Assembly: GCA_028023455.1 (NCBI GenBank)
Contig: JAQFVV010000017.1
Span: 4,744,098-4,808,097, forward strand
DNA: 64,000 nt
Direction of reading: 5' to 3'
From: Epiperipatus broadwayi
Taxonomy: Eukaryota; Onychophora; Udeonychophora; Euonychophora; Peripatidae
A program made the position numbers and the translations under genes. Positions 1 through 11,295 of this stretch are shown here, piece after piece (position 1 is the stretch's first letter; each line of letters opens with the position of its first letter). The notes under the pieces are model-generated. The model did no database searches. It was not told where the DNA came from and saw only the letters and a program-made list of their open reading frames with translations.

Positions 1-1165
1 ATATATGTGTAGAGATGATAATCTGGACCAACTGATGATTTCTGGTTTAACATGAAATACATATATTGATGATTATTTATCTTTTCAACATATATGTGTT
101 CAAGTGTATTAGTGTCATGAGATAGAGTGGAGATTGGTGGGTCAGGTGAAAGTCTGTGTTCATATACCCTATATATTACATATTTTGATACAGGTATATA
201 ATAAGCCTGTATTTCAGTTATTACATAATAGAGATGTCTGCTCATCCCTCATATATGTATTAAACGGATTATGTCCTGTACATGTGGAGTCAGATTGACT
301 TTAGATCAACATGGGTGTGACAAGAATCTTGGCCTCAGGGTGGGCTTTGAGCAATCCATCATCAAATTTTCAATTGGCTGGATGGTTGAAGAGTTGGAGT
401 GTGGAGTGGATTGAAGCCTGTCCATTAAAGTATGAAGATTGGCTATCTTAATATATATCTGAGCACTTATTGCATGCATGTGTAGAGATGATAATCTGGA
501 CCAACTGATGATTGCTGGTTTAGCATGAAATATGTATATTGATGATTATTTATCTTTTCAACATATATGTGTTCAAGTGTATCAGTGTCATGAGATAGAG
601 TGGAGATTGGTGGGTCAGGTGAAAGTCTGTGTTCATATACCCTATATATTACATATTTTGATACAGGTATATAATAAGCCTGTATTTCAGTTATTACATA
701 ATAGAGATGTCTGCTCATCCCTCATATATGTATTAAACGGATTATGTCCTGTACATGCGGAGTCAGATTGACTTTAGATCAACATGGGTGTGACAAGAAT
801 CTTGGCCTCAGGGTGGGCTTTGAGCAATCCATCATCAAATTTTCAATTGGCTGGACGGTTGAAGAGTTGGAGTGTGGAGTGGATTGAAGCCTGTCCATTA
901 AAGTATGAAGATTGGCTATCTTAATATATATCTGAGCACTTATTGCATGCATGTGTAGAGATGATAATCTGGACCAACTGATGATTGCTGGTTTAGCATG
1001 AAATATGTATATTGATGATTATTTACCTTTTCAACATATATGTGTTCAAGCGTATCAGTGATAGGAGATAGAGTAGTGAGTGGTGGGTCATGTGAAAGTC
1101 TGCGCTCATGTACCCTATATATTATATATTCATAGAGGTATATAATAAACCTGTATTTCAGTTAT
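1..1165 (+). repeat. 473-bp tandem repeat, about 2.4 copies (fold-back family B)
   Basis: The phrase tgtagagatgataatctgg recurs at 8, 481 and 954, an exact period of 473 bp. The first two units are nearly identical; the third is shorter, more diverged and stops near 1165. The array probably continues left of the window. The same sequence occurs singly or as palindromes at 1850, 11300, 53060, 54730, 62735 and 63170. Open frames inside it (for example 467-718 minus and 532-771 plus) are not conserved as proteins between copies and are not called as genes. Confidence 0.9.
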
Positions 1166-1847
1166 TATAAAAGAATGTTTTAATGGTCAAGTTTTTGTGA
1201 TCTTTCAACATTTTTATATATATGTAACTGGATTATGATTTATGAGATAACTTTTTTAAAAAGATAATCTTAATTAATATCGAATAGTCAAATACAAAAT
1301 AAATAAAATCTCTTTGAAAGCCTGTACTTTCTCGGTGCCTTTACTTTTCTAATCAAAGTCAAAAATCAAACAAATTATGTTATTATAATGATTTATAAGA
1401 AAATGTCCTTAGAATAATTAATCATATAACATTTTATAAACAATTTGTTATAAAAAATGTCTTTGTAGCCAAGATTTAATTAATAATAAATGAAAGATAA
1501 TAACCATATTTTAACTCATTGGTATTGTAAATAGAAGAATTTATTTTTTTAAAACAAACAATGTAAAGTTGAAATTATTTTAAACTGCTTAGATTTCAAA
1601 TCTAATATTTATAACAGGCCAATTTATCACATATATTAACAAATAAATAATCGGATTGTTTGTTTATATATAAATTGTTTATTATTATAAATGATTTATT
1701 ATTAAAGTTCTTAATCAAAATAATGATTTCTCCAGGACGTTAGAGATAATAGATTTTTATATGATCTATAGTATATTTTAGTATGGAACTTAAAATAACC
1801 AAAATGTTTTTAAATATAATTTTCACATAATAAAATGAGAATTTGAA
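1166..1847. other. AT-rich stretch, nothing recognised
   Basis: Low-complexity AT-rich DNA. I see no coding similarity, tRNA or clear repeat unit. Confidence 0.6.
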
Positions 1848-2112
1848 CTCAGAATTATCAGTCTATATTACTCCTCCACTACATCTCAACCGATACACAT
1901 GACCACACACATGGTCAAATATAAATAATCACCAGTATTCATATTTCGTGCAGAATCCCCACTCATCAGATGAACCAAATGATAATCTCCCACACTTGTG
2001 TTGGGGGTCATTTATCTTTTTCATATGAGTGTGGTGTGTATTAGTTGTTTGAGATGGAGTGGAGGATAAAAATATACATTGAAAATCCTAAATTCAAACC
2101 CCTCTACTATAA
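1848..2112. repeat. Fold-back family B copy, short palindromic form
   Basis: The left arm reads gaatttgaactcagaatt, followed by the family B words for dinucleotide-flanked catgaccacacacatg, then aaataatcaccagtattcat. The right arm returns in inverted order (tcatttatctttttcatatg, then gagatggagtggagg). The centre near 1990 keeps only part of the loop. It is diverged from the 473-bp array. Confidence 0.65.
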
Positions 2113-2558
2113 TAAATATTCAGTAGAATGAATGAATAGGTTAATTTTTACATAAATTAAAAACTCATTATATATAAATAGTATACACATACGAAATATT
2201 TAAATATGTATAAAATTAATCTGAGTGAAATATTTTTCACATATATTATTTGTGCGTGGATGCATCTTTATAAAAATTTAATTAATGATCCTCGAATTTT
2301 ATTTTTGAATAGCTTCTACTTCTGAAATTAGAAAAAAAGAAAATTTTAAACGCAATTCACAGATATAGGTATATGCACAAATAAGAATAAGTATAGATTA
2401 TCACAATTATAAATAAGTGTGTTATGCCCAAAGTTATAGTTTAATAGTGACTATTGTCATTGTAAATGATATATATGTTATCTAGCTAGAAGGCATATCA
2501 ATTACTAAAGCAACAGTTACTAGGGTAGTCAAACATATATAGAAAACACTCAAATCAA
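2113..2558. other. AT-rich stretch, nothing recognised
   Basis: No coding or structural signal found apart from the general AT richness. Confidence 0.55.
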
Positions 2559-3857
2559 CCTTCATGATGCGATGCGATGCACTATAGCTTCTCCTTTTTC
2601 GGAGTCAGGAATCTCTCAGCCTTTATGCCCAGAGAAACCTGTTAGCCACCTTACCTTCCGTTTCCATTTCCCACCCTAAGTTTTTCCCATATTCTTCTCT
2701 ATCCTACTCCATCCTATTTCCACAACATAATCACTGTCAATTCCATGGCCTTTATATCTAAATCCCCATTATCTTTTCCCAAACCCAGCATAAAAATCAA
2801 ACCACTTTCAATATAATCACTATATTATATTTATTCTCCCACATTATCATTAGTTGTATCCTTTTTGCTTGTAGGCCTTTACATTTAATTAACAGATGCC
2901 TAGTATTTTCTATGCCTTCCTTACATAATTTGCAGACTAAATCACCCACATTTTTCATTATGTGTATATTCACTTTAAAGATCCTGTTTGAACCTTAAAC
3001 AGTAAACTACTTTCCTTGCTATTATCATAAATTAACCCAATATTCCATTTACTTCTATATATACTTAAACTCTTTTTACTCTCCATACTAGTTCTTCATC
3101 TTTCCAACTCCCTATTCTTTATTAATGCATCTATTCTTCTATCTCATTCCTTACCACTATAACACTCAACAATCCTCCTATCACAATCATCCCATATACT
3201 GATATATATTCTTTATCCAAATCTTTTGCATACCATACTACCTTTTCCACCCCTTTTGTTGCCTGTCCTTTATTCATAACCCAATTAAATACTATATTGG
3301 CTATTCCCTTAATATCCATAAATTGCGATCTACCAAACATTTTCATTTTGCTTTTTTGCATCTCTCATATAAAAACTTGACCACCCCATGTTCTTTATTC
3401 ATAACCCAATTAAATACTATTTGGCTATTCTCTTGTTATCCATAAATTGCAATCTAACAAGCATTTTCATTTTGTTTTTTGCATCTCTCATATAAAAATT
3501 TGCCCATCCCATTTCTCCTTGAATTTCCTTCTTTTCCATCCACACATCTGCATTTAATGCATGTCTTCCTACTTTTCTTTGTATTTATAAGTAATCTAAC
3601 ACCCCTTTACTAACACATCATTAACATATGTTAATGCTGCTATTGCCACTCCCTTCCATATAATTCTAGCAATCCTTTCTTTTCTTTATTCATTTATCAA
3701 TTTTTCTCCCATTCATCCAAGCAATTTCTCTGATTACTTAAGATGATTCCCAAATAATTATACTTATTCACCACATTTAATTTTATATCTCCCCAAAAAA
3801 ATTCTTTCTTTTTCTTTCCCCAGTATTTATCATCATTACTTTTGTTTTATCTTCACT
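2559..3857 (-). pseudogene. LINE family L-A, 3' part of the reverse transcriptase ORF plus 3' tail, decayed
   Basis: Read on the minus strand from 3857, patched frames give a reverse-transcriptase palm/thumb segment (EDKTKVMMIN..., then KYNYLGIILS and LDEWEKK). Next comes a basic region (KMKMFGRSQFMDIKGIANIV, near 3360-3300), then YAKDLDKEYISVY, and a C-terminal zinc-knuckle region around 2880-2945. The 3' end lies at 2559 in a run of CATCG/CATCA-type pentamers, as LINE tails often are. Frames are broken by stops and indels, so the copy is dead. A segment of about 120 bp is tandemly duplicated inside it (roughly 3273-3392 and 3393-3512). The clade is unresolved; the tail protein resembles jockey/CR1-group elements. 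The 5' half is missing. Confidence 0.8.
3273..3512 (-). repeat. Internal tandem duplication of about 120 bp within the LINE copy
   Basis: The words cataacccaattaaatacta, ccataaattgc and catctctcatataaaaa occur in the same order starting near 3275 and again near 3395. The neighbouring copy at 57180-58325 has this segment only once, so the duplication is private to this copy. Confidence 0.8.
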
Positions 3858-4340
3858 AATGTGATGTGATGTGATGCACTGTGACATCTTAGATGGAGTC
3901 AGGAATCTCTTAGCAAATATGCCCAGAGAAATCTGTTAGCCACTTTGCCTTCCTTTCCATTTCCCACTCTAAGCTTTCTCATAATCTGCTCCATCCCATT
4001 TCCACAACATAATCTTTGTCAACTCTATGACCTTTATATCCAAATCCCCCTTATCTTTTCCCAAACCCAGCATAAAAACCAATAACCCACTTTCTGTATA
4101 ATCACTTTGTTTATATTTATTTTTCCATAATTTCATTATTCGTACTCTTTCTGCTTTCAAGCATTTACATTCAATTAACAGATGCCTAATATTTTCTATG
4201 CCTTCCTTACACAAATTTCAGACTAAATCACCCATATTTTTCAATTTAAATGTATATTCTCTTGTTGCTAAAGATCCTATTTGAGCCTTAACAAATAAAC
4301 TACTTTTCTTATTACCATAAATTAACTCACACCCAAGGTT

Positions 4341-4436
<96 letters not shown>

Positions 4437-4662
4437 CTTTTTACTCTCAATACTAGTTCTCCATTTCTTCAACTCCCTATTCTTTATTAATGTATCTATT
4501 CTTTTATCCCATTCCTTACCACTATAACACTCAACAATCCTCCTAACACAATCATCCCACCCATTGTACAAGTATACTGATATAAATTCTTTATCCAAAT
4601 CTTTTGCATACCACATTATCTTTCTCACCCATCTTGTTGCCTGCCCTTTAAATATTAAATAC
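3858..4662 (-). pseudogene. LINE family L-A, second 5'-truncated copy, head-to-tail with the first
   Basis: The 3' end is the pentamer run at 3858-3877 (gatgtgatgtgatgtgatgc on the plus strand), directly abutting the truncated 5' edge of the previous copy. The minus-strand reading gives the C-terminal domain: a zinc knuckle of type C-x2-C-x8-H-x4-C (C-terminal half KEGIENIRHLLIECK at 3969-4214), then DYTESGLLVFMLGLGK. Further upstream are KKSSLFVKAQIGSLATREYT and MRKIMWYAKDLDKEFISVYL (4218-4628). A (TA)n tract has expanded inside the ORF at 4343-4432. Homology to the first copy fails near 4662, where the element is 5'-truncated. Confidence 0.8.
4343..4432. repeat. (TA)n dinucleotide microsatellite, about 90 bp
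   Basis: An uninterrupted AT/TA alternation except for one actat break near 4400. It lies inside the LINE copy, where the related copy at 57660 has a short tatatatat, so it expanded in place. Confidence 0.95.
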
Positions 4663-4862
4663 TAAATATTTAGATATTCAGCAATGCCCTCTATAAATAA
4701 ATATAAAGTCTGAAATTCAAATAAGAGGGTGTTGCAGAAAGATCTTAACATCATGACAGATGATTTGAGTCTTTCCTATCTATCTAATTTTCACTAGCAG
4801 TATGCATTATGATATTTTCAAATATATATATATAAAATACATATTTTGCGGGTTCATCCGTG

Positions 4863-5352
4863 TTAAAAACTTTTAATATCAATATACTGACGTTTCGACT
4901 TGGTCACACAAGCCATCCACAGAGTTATAAAAAGGTAGAAAGACGGTTGTAGAGGCGCTACAATCACTGGTTTAAATAAAACATTAAAAATCCCACCAAT
5001 AGCAAAAATGTTAAATTTAAGAATGTTTTTTAAAGAAATCTTTCCAAATAGGAGGAAGTTTGCACGTATCATCTCGCTTATTGATACAATCTGGCCTTTT
5101 AAGTATCTCAATGGCTTCTCTGATTTTCATTGTAGAGATTATCACATCTGGATATGATCCTGTACTAGAAAAATCTATTTTATACCTGAATCTATAGTAT
5201 GGAGTGAGAGTCTATGATGATGTTTTTTAACTGCATTATGCTCATCTCTCTAACACTGATCACATTACTCATACCTATGTAAGAAGCTTTACAATTTTTA
5301 CATGAGATTTGATAGACCATGAGATTCAAGAGGATTGAATCCTTAGGCTTGT
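4863..5352 (-). pseudogene. Penelope-like element, GIY-YIG endonuclease relic
   Basis: On the minus strand between about 5350 and 5200 one frame reads SILLNLMVYQISC, then KNCKASYIGMS, then SVREMSIMQLK. This is the PLE-type GIY-YIG signature: a Y-x-I-x-C-x2-C finger running into YIG, then a recognisable R-E-x3 helix. Past a stop the reading continues in other frames (IREAIEILK, then RDDTCKLPPIW near 5100-5030), matching the usual C-terminal end of PLE proteins. Downstream on the minus strand, 4925-4885 holds a GTCGAAACGTCAG tail word like that of other PLEs. Frames are broken, so this is a relic. Its lineage differs from the PLEs at 14-16 kb and 22-24 kb. Confidence 0.65.
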
Positions 5353-6165
5353 TATTATATTCTGATCTTTTATGACAAAAATTGTATTATATTATAGTTT
5401 TAATATCTCATACTGTGTAGTTCTTTTACATATGGCACAAATCCTAATACTGACTATCATCTTTTTTTCTATTTTTATTTTTTAAATAAGTTTTTTAAAT
5501 TTTAATTATAACTATTTTAATAAAACACTATTAATATATTTATTTCTTCTTTCAATTCTAAAGTTTTAAAAGTTAAATTGTGTGGGGAGTAAAATCTAAA
5601 AAAAAAGAAAAATTGTTGGACAGAACACAAGAAAAGGAGTTTACAGACCCAGTAAATTTAATATGAGGAGCATATATTTAAAGTAAGAAAAAACATCTAA
5701 TATTTTTCATCCAAACAAAAGATATACGACCAAAGAGATTAAAAGAATTAAAAGATTTCTATATATCCATAATAAACAGCTATACCCTGAGATAGGGAGC
5801 CATAGGAGACAAAAATTGTTTAATTTATTGTATACAAAATAGTATTTAAGGAAATGTTTAACAAAACAATAATATGTTGGTAAATTGCAAGTTGTGAGAT
5901 ATATTTAAGCTCACAATTGGAATGTTTGTAAACAAAGACAAACATTCCAATGATGAAATAAACCACAACTACGCAATATATAAACATCCTAATACAATTT
6001 TATACAATAACACATACAGACAATTTTCCTACCACCTACTCAGGAGTAATGCTATTATTCATGGAAATAAGAAACTAGAACACTTTAAAACCTCATTCAG
6101 ACATAGAGCCTTTTCAACAACAAAAATACATAGAGATTTTTCTTTTAATAATACACCCATATAAA
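5353..6165. other. AT-rich stretch with one perfect 14-bp hairpin
   Basis: No gene recognised. An 80-codon open frame at 5922-6164 (plus) has no similarity I can recognise and no conserved neighbour. A perfect inverted repeat, attggaatgtttgt at 5916-5929 against acaaacattccaat at 5938-5951, forms a 14-bp stem with an 8-base loop right at the start of that frame. Confidence 0.5.
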
Positions 6166-6700
6166 TTACAAGGACGAGCAGAAACCCCTTTCTTGACTGC
6201 CCAGCCCAAAACTTTCTATTTACGGACCACGACCACTCCCAACTCGAATCCAAATAAAAATTAGGAACACCGAAAAATTTTTATTAGCAAAAGTAATCAA
6301 ATTTAAAAAACCTATTAACCCAAAAAGCAAAAGGAACAAAAAGAGAAAATATTAGGATTTGTGTTCCATAGTAAAAGAACTACGAAGAGGAATATAAAAT
6401 AAAAGATTTCGCCACAAGACAGCAATAAACCCAAGATCAACCCGAACCAGGTCTCAAACCATGTAAAAATGTAAACCTATAGGTAACATGGGGAGTAAAC
6501 AACACCACACACCCCCCCCGATTCGGCAAAAAAGATTTCGTACGGACATCCAGAGAAACCCCAACAAACGGAACCGGCTAAAGGCGGACAAGGGAGAAAC
6601 CCCCATTGGAAGATTCTTTAAAACACAATAAATTTGCGGGGGATTTTAAGTTTATTCAAACGGGCCACCCCACCTGGGCGGGACCGAGCGAAGTTGGAAA
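6166..6700. other. GC-richer, CpG-containing patch of unknown origin
   Basis: The composition shifts abruptly: C- and G-runs (a run of 8 C near 6512), several CG dinucleotides and few T-runs, between AT-rich flanks. No frame stays open with recognisable protein and I see no repeat family. It could be a foreign insert, an old unrelated element or poorly polished assembly sequence. Confidence 0.4.
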
Positions 6701-7689
6701 AATATATATATTATATATTTATAAATCTTATATAACATATATATATATAATTATTGCAAAAACCCTTATTAATCATATAAAAAAATATGTTTAACTTTGA
6801 TTAATGGAATGGATTAACTTGGTATTAATTTAAACTTAATTCTTTACATTACAGAGATGAAATCATTAACTGAAAATAAAATAGAACTTATAAACTACTA
6901 CCCAATAAATAGTATTTACCTGAAGTTTTATGATGATATTATACTAGATGTGATAATATGTTGGACTATTTCTGTCATCTGTCACTAAATGTTGAATGTC
7001 TAAAACATGAAATTTTTCAAATACAAACAATTGTCAATAATTACACACAATTAGATAACCCAAATTAGTAGAATACACATTTGAGTGGTATTAATCTTCA
7101 CTTTTCTTCAGGTGTTGCAGGCCTTACTAGTGACAATACTAGCTAAGGAATCGAACATATACCTTTAGATTCTTTAATATCAAATTCTAAGGCAACACTC
7201 TAGCCAACTGGTCTTTGACAGAATAACTCAATTGGTTAAGGTATTGACCTAAAATTTGATAGTCGAGAAGCTGAGGTATAACTTTGATTTCTATGCTAGT
7301 ATTGTCATTGGTCAGGTCAGCAACATCTGATGAAGAGAGGAAAATAATACCATCTGAAACATTATGTAATCTACTAATTGTGTGATGTGATATGTTGGAC
7401 TATTTTCCTCATTTATGAGTGAATGTTAAATGTATAGAAAATTTTAAACTTTCCAAATACAAACAACCTATTAGTAATAACACATAAATAGACAATACAG
7501 ATTAGTAATTACACAATATTTTGAGTAGTATTATTCTCCACTCTTCTTCAGGTGTTGCTGGCCTATATGCACAGTGACAATATTTGTTTAGAAGTTGAAC
7601 TCACACCTTTAAATTCTTGAATAATGAATTTTAAGGCAAACACTCTACCAACTGAGCAGAAATTTGATATATTTATAACATTAGAACTG

Positions 7690-8070
7690 CTTTCCAAAGC
7701 CATACCACACTTCGAGGAATGCTTACTTCTACTAAGCCTAAACTGGAAATGCTGAAGAACAAAAACTGCATCTATGAAATACCATGTTGGTGAGACCTGT
7801 TGTCCTGTTGAACAGCGATTGAAGGAGCACAAACTAATGGTTAAAAGAGAAAAAGCAGATGTGTCTACCATAGCAGATCATGTATGTACTAATGACCATA
7901 TCCTTAAGTGGGAAAATACAAAGATATTGGATAAAGAGGAAAAATGCATAGGAGAAAATTCAAGGAAGCTGCTCATATGACAATGGTAAATAATCCTATA
8001 AGTCAATCCAGTGTGGCAATACACAATGTATGGAAGTCTCTAATTAATCTTGCTTTTAGAAAACAATAAA
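7690..8070 (+). pseudogene. PLE GIY-YIG endonuclease fragment
   Basis: Upstream reading TKPKLEMLKNKNCIYEIPC (about 7724-7788) is the finger just before GIY-YIG. The frame then shifts into VGETCCPVEQRLKEHKLMVK (frame 7774-7980), followed by ADVSTIADHVCTNDH and KWENTKILDKEEK. The pattern YVGET...RLKEH...ADHV...H...W...TKILD.E is typical of PLE endonucleases; the Arg of RLKEH and the Glu of DKEEK are the expected catalytic types. Compared with the copy at 15345-15560, about 15 bp holding the second finger cysteine and the Tyr-Ile of YIG is deleted, which causes the frame change. It is dead as an enzyme. Confidence 0.8.
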
Positions 8071-8165
8071 AATAATTAGATTCATTAAAAGAAATTGAAG
8101 GACTCGGGAAGATTTTAACCAACCCTTATATATAAATATATCAAATTTCTACTATATGTTGCCTT

Positions 8166-8250
8166 TGACAGAATAGCTCAGTTGGTAGAGCGTTTGTCTT
8201 AAATTCAATATTTAAGAATCTAAAGGTAATGAGTTCAATTTCTAAGTGAA
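8166..8250 (+). repeat. tRNA-like module in PLE tail (A and B boxes)
   Basis: TAGCTCAGTTGG at 8174-8185 matches the Pol III A-box consensus exactly. A degenerate B-box, gagttcaatttct, lies about 55 bases on. It resembles the 5' half of a tRNA more than a functional tRNA: the acceptor stem does not close. The same module occurs minus-strand at 7590-7670, 14150-14215, 22075-22141 and 56390-56465, and plus-strand at 7200-7290, 15720-15815 and 48205-48225 (B box only). Confidence 0.75.
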
Positions 8251-8655
8251 TATTGTCACTGTGCATATAGGCCAGCAACACCTGAGAAGAGTGGAGAATA
8301 ATACTACTCAAAATGTTGTGTAATTACTAACCTATAATGTCTATTTATATGTTATTACTAACAAGTTGTTTGTATTTGGATAATTTAAATAAAGTTTAAA
8401 ATTTTCTATACCTTCAATATTCACTCATAAATGATGGAAATAGTCCAGCATATCACATCTTATAATATATAATCATTACAAACCTTCAGACAAATACGAA
8501 TTGTGTGTTTTTACTAACAATTGTTTGTATTTGAAAAGTTTAAATAAAATTTAAATTTTTTTAGATATTCAACATTCAGTGATAGATTATGAAAACAGTT
8601 CAATATAAGATCACATCTAATATACTACCATCGCAAACCTTTCCAGGAAAATTCT

Positions 8656-8930
8656 ATTTTAGTTTCAATGATTCTATCTCTGAAGTGTAAAAAATCCGGC
8701 TTAAATTTATACCAAATTAATCCATTTCATTAATTAATGTTAGTTGATCAAAATTAAATATAAACTTATTATTACGTATGAATTAACAATAGTATAGTTT
8801 ACAATATTATGAAGTATATACAGAATCAGAGTTTATGCTAGTTTATTATTCATAATTTTTATCAAATGAAATCTTTTTATCAAAATTGCATTGAATAAAA
8901 ATAGTTATCTTTTTATTGTTACATTTTTAA
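8656..8930. other. AT-rich stretch, nothing recognised
   Basis: No feature seen between the PLE cluster and fold-back family A. Confidence 0.5.
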
Positions 8931-9515
8931 AACAGGCAAAACTCACTATAGGTATTGCCACACACAGCAAGCTAGAGTAATCAATGGATGCCAGAAGGCT
9001 TGTGCATAAAATGCCCATCTAGTGTCTACTCATCCAATATCCCCAGACTAGTTTCTGGCTTGTGACCTTTGTCAGTGAGAAGCCTTGGATCTGAGAGCAC
9101 TGCACCTAGGTCTTAGGATCTAATGCAACCCTCCAGCAGCCACCTTTTATCTCCACTTAACTATAAAACTATGAGTCTTAAACTGAAAACACCTTAATGT
9201 TTTCAATCCAAGCCCATTAGCTTATATAGTCATATGGGTCTGAAATTGTACCCTTACATTTTGGTATCTTTGGTTCTTTAATAACCATAGCCACCACTAT
9301 CCTATTAGGCAGGATTGGTTTTAAGCCAATAAACATCACATGACCACCACTTCTTATGCTTGTGTATAACTGTTGTTAAAACAGGCAAAACTCACTATAC
9401 GTATTGCCATTGATTACTCTAGCTTGCTGTGTGTGGCAATATGTATAGTGAGTTTTGCCTGTTTTAACAACAGTTATACACAAGCGTAAGAAGTGGTGGT
9501 CATGTGATGTTTATT
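8931..9515. mobile_element. Fold-back family A, long form with palindromic right end
   Basis: The element begins acaggcaaaactcactata and carries the family A body: tgtgcataaaat, actcatccaatatcccc, cagactagtttctggcttgt, then gagagcactgcacctag. The right end (about 9305-9510) is itself a near-perfect palindrome: catcacatgaccaccacttc and its inverse flank a short centre near 9408. Thirteen or more copies are in this window. No ORF is present; it is presumably non-autonomous. Confidence 0.8.
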
Positions 9516-9715
9516 GTTACATTTTTATTTAAAACAATCATTAACATTCCATATTTTATTTTTAATAGTATGATATAATTCAAAAACTTCCAATAAATAA
9601 TCAACACTTTCTTCAAAAACTTATTTACTCTTCATTAGCAAATATAAATAAATTCCAAATATCAATGTTTTGATTTGATCACGATCATCTATGCCAAGGT
9701 AATGCATATCTTTCA
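9516..9715. other. AT-rich spacer
   Basis: Nothing recognised. Confidence 0.4.
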
Positions 9716-10235
9716 CATTCAATCTTATATTAATAAAAATCATTAGAATCAGTCAACACTTAGACAATCCCTATATCAATAACAATCTCATCCTGTTGTC
9801 AAGGCAACTCCCTTTTTAACAATAAAGATGGAATTCCGTCTTTATTTATGATCCATTATATTTATATGGACACTTAAAGATTGCAGCTTGACCACAGAGA
9901 TTGGAATTATTCATACAAAGATGTTTAAATAAACCTTAAACAGGTAAATATAATCTGTCCAAATTGCTGACTAATAGTCAATTATAACATTATAAACTGA
10001 AATTATAATTTTCAAATTGCACCCAACGTATTATTTAAATAATAAATGTAATAATAATCAAAGCTAAATGGGTTTATAAGTAATCATTAAAATAAGTCAA
10101 GACTCAGACAATCTTGGTATCAATAACAACCACCAATCAAGGCAACATTAGGTATAAAAGCTATTACTAGCTATAGTAATAGAGTCAAAATTTTGATACT
10201 AGAAACTTATTAAACCTGCTATTGAAGAATAAACA
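9716..10235 (+). repeat. Interspersed repeat family E (first copy), with internal direct repeat
   Basis: The words tcagtcaacacttagacaat, tatcaataacaa and gttgtcaaggcaac occur near 9745 and, more diverged, near 10095 (aagtcaagactcagacaatc), about 350 bp apart. The block between them (gaccacagagattggaatta ... aatgggtttataa) matches 33610-33845. The element may have direct terminal repeats of about 100 bp. No coding sequence is visible. Confidence 0.65.
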
Positions 10236-11295
10236 AGGTTTTGAAGAAAGTGGTGATTTTTTATAGTTTTATTTAATATTAATAGGAAACTTTTTGACAG
10301 TCATAGGTAGTCATTTGTAGTCTACACAAAAGAACAAAAAAACCTACTCTACCATTTTCAAAAATAAAAGTTTTTGATAACAAAAATATATAAGAAAATA
10401 TATAAGAATATTTTCCATATATTTTATATTACTAATTAAGATTATAATGTATTTCAATTTTTTGTTAGTATACAAACTGCCACTTAAGTATGTGTATTTA
10501 TATGCCTGTCACTTGAAAAACAAAATGTACAAACTGCCTAAAGGGGAAAGAAAAATTAATTCATGCACATTATTAACGATTATTAAGTATTACTGCATAA
10601 TATGTGAGAAACAGGGGAATGATAACAATACTGTAAAGGAAAAATGCTTTTGATGTATGAAATAATTTTAATTGCATAATATTAAAAAAATCTAAATTCA
10701 AACCTTGTTTAATCTGTTTTTCAAATGGAAGCTTTAATTAAATAACTTGTCCATTTTTATAGAAAATCTGATGGTGGATTTAAAAATATTATTAAAATTT
10801 TGGACTCAATAGTATTTTAGTAGTTATAATTAAAAATTTAAAAGTAAGCAATGAATTTCCCTCTTTTCTGTTATGAAATGTGAAAAAAAACTGTTTTACT
10901 TTTTCTTTTATTTATAAAAAACATGATAAGATGTATATAAAATTTGTTATCACAACATGTTTTAAAGAAATTAACAGAGTGTTTTTCAAAAAATATATTG
11001 TTATAATGATGCAAAGGTCATATTTTCTAGCTGGTGAGGTATATGTTGACCATGTTCATTGAATAACATAAATTTGATATAAATAGGTCTGAAACTAGCA
11101 ATTAGGCATTACTATTACTATCATTCTAATTCTAGAAGACCAGCAGTTCATTTCATATTGCTTTTCATTGGAGTGCATTCTACTATTGAAGCTGTGTTTC
11201 TGAAGAGAGAAACAACTTTTGATTAAAACTCTTATTCCACTATAAGCCATATTTGACTGACTAATTATTTTTCAATTCTCCAGTTACAACAATCA
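10236..11295. other. AT-rich stretch, short uncharacterised ORFs only
   Basis: Two open frames of 60-68 codons (10447-10653 and 10880-11062) are Lys/Ile/Phe-rich, as expected by chance in AT-rich DNA. No recognisable protein or repeat. Confidence 0.55.

Larger units (their letters stand above)
7385..8498 (+). mobile_element. Truncated PLE with inverted tails, inserted in the older fold-back (9-bp duplication)
   Basis: The element is bounded by aattgtgtg at 7376-7384 and 8499-8507, a likely target-site duplication. Order: an inverted tail (7385-7680, minus), a GIY-YIG endonuclease piece (about 7690-8070, plus), then the same tail in plus orientation (about 8150-8490) with its tRNA-like module and hammerhead-like core. 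No reverse-transcriptase segment remains. Tail-coding-inverted-tail order also appears in the element at 13.9-16 kb, so it looks like a recurrent structure. Confidence 0.7.
6919..8655. mobile_element. PLE-derived fold-back element, split by a later PLE insertion
   Basis: Both ends carry the same inverted sequence: left ctgaagttttatgatgatat running into ttggactatttctgtcat; right, in inverse, ending actaccatcgcaaacctttc near 8640. Each arm holds the tail module: a hammerhead-like core, a B-box region, then an A-box region. The left arm is minus-oriented to about 7215; the right arm is plus-oriented from about 7216 to 7384 and resumes at 8499. Joining 7384 to 8508 restores the family consensus (aattgtgtg followed by ttactaacaattgtttgta). 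The element was therefore whole before the second PLE landed in it. Confidence 0.7.

Noticed and set aside
467-771. Open frames of about 80 codons on both strands in the 473-bp array
   Set aside because: The frame is broken in the other units and in all dispersed family B copies, so it is not under coding constraint.
8166-8250. Functional tRNA gene
   Set aside because: An A box is exact but the B box is degenerate, the acceptor stem does not close, and the sequence is repeated as part of a mobile element.
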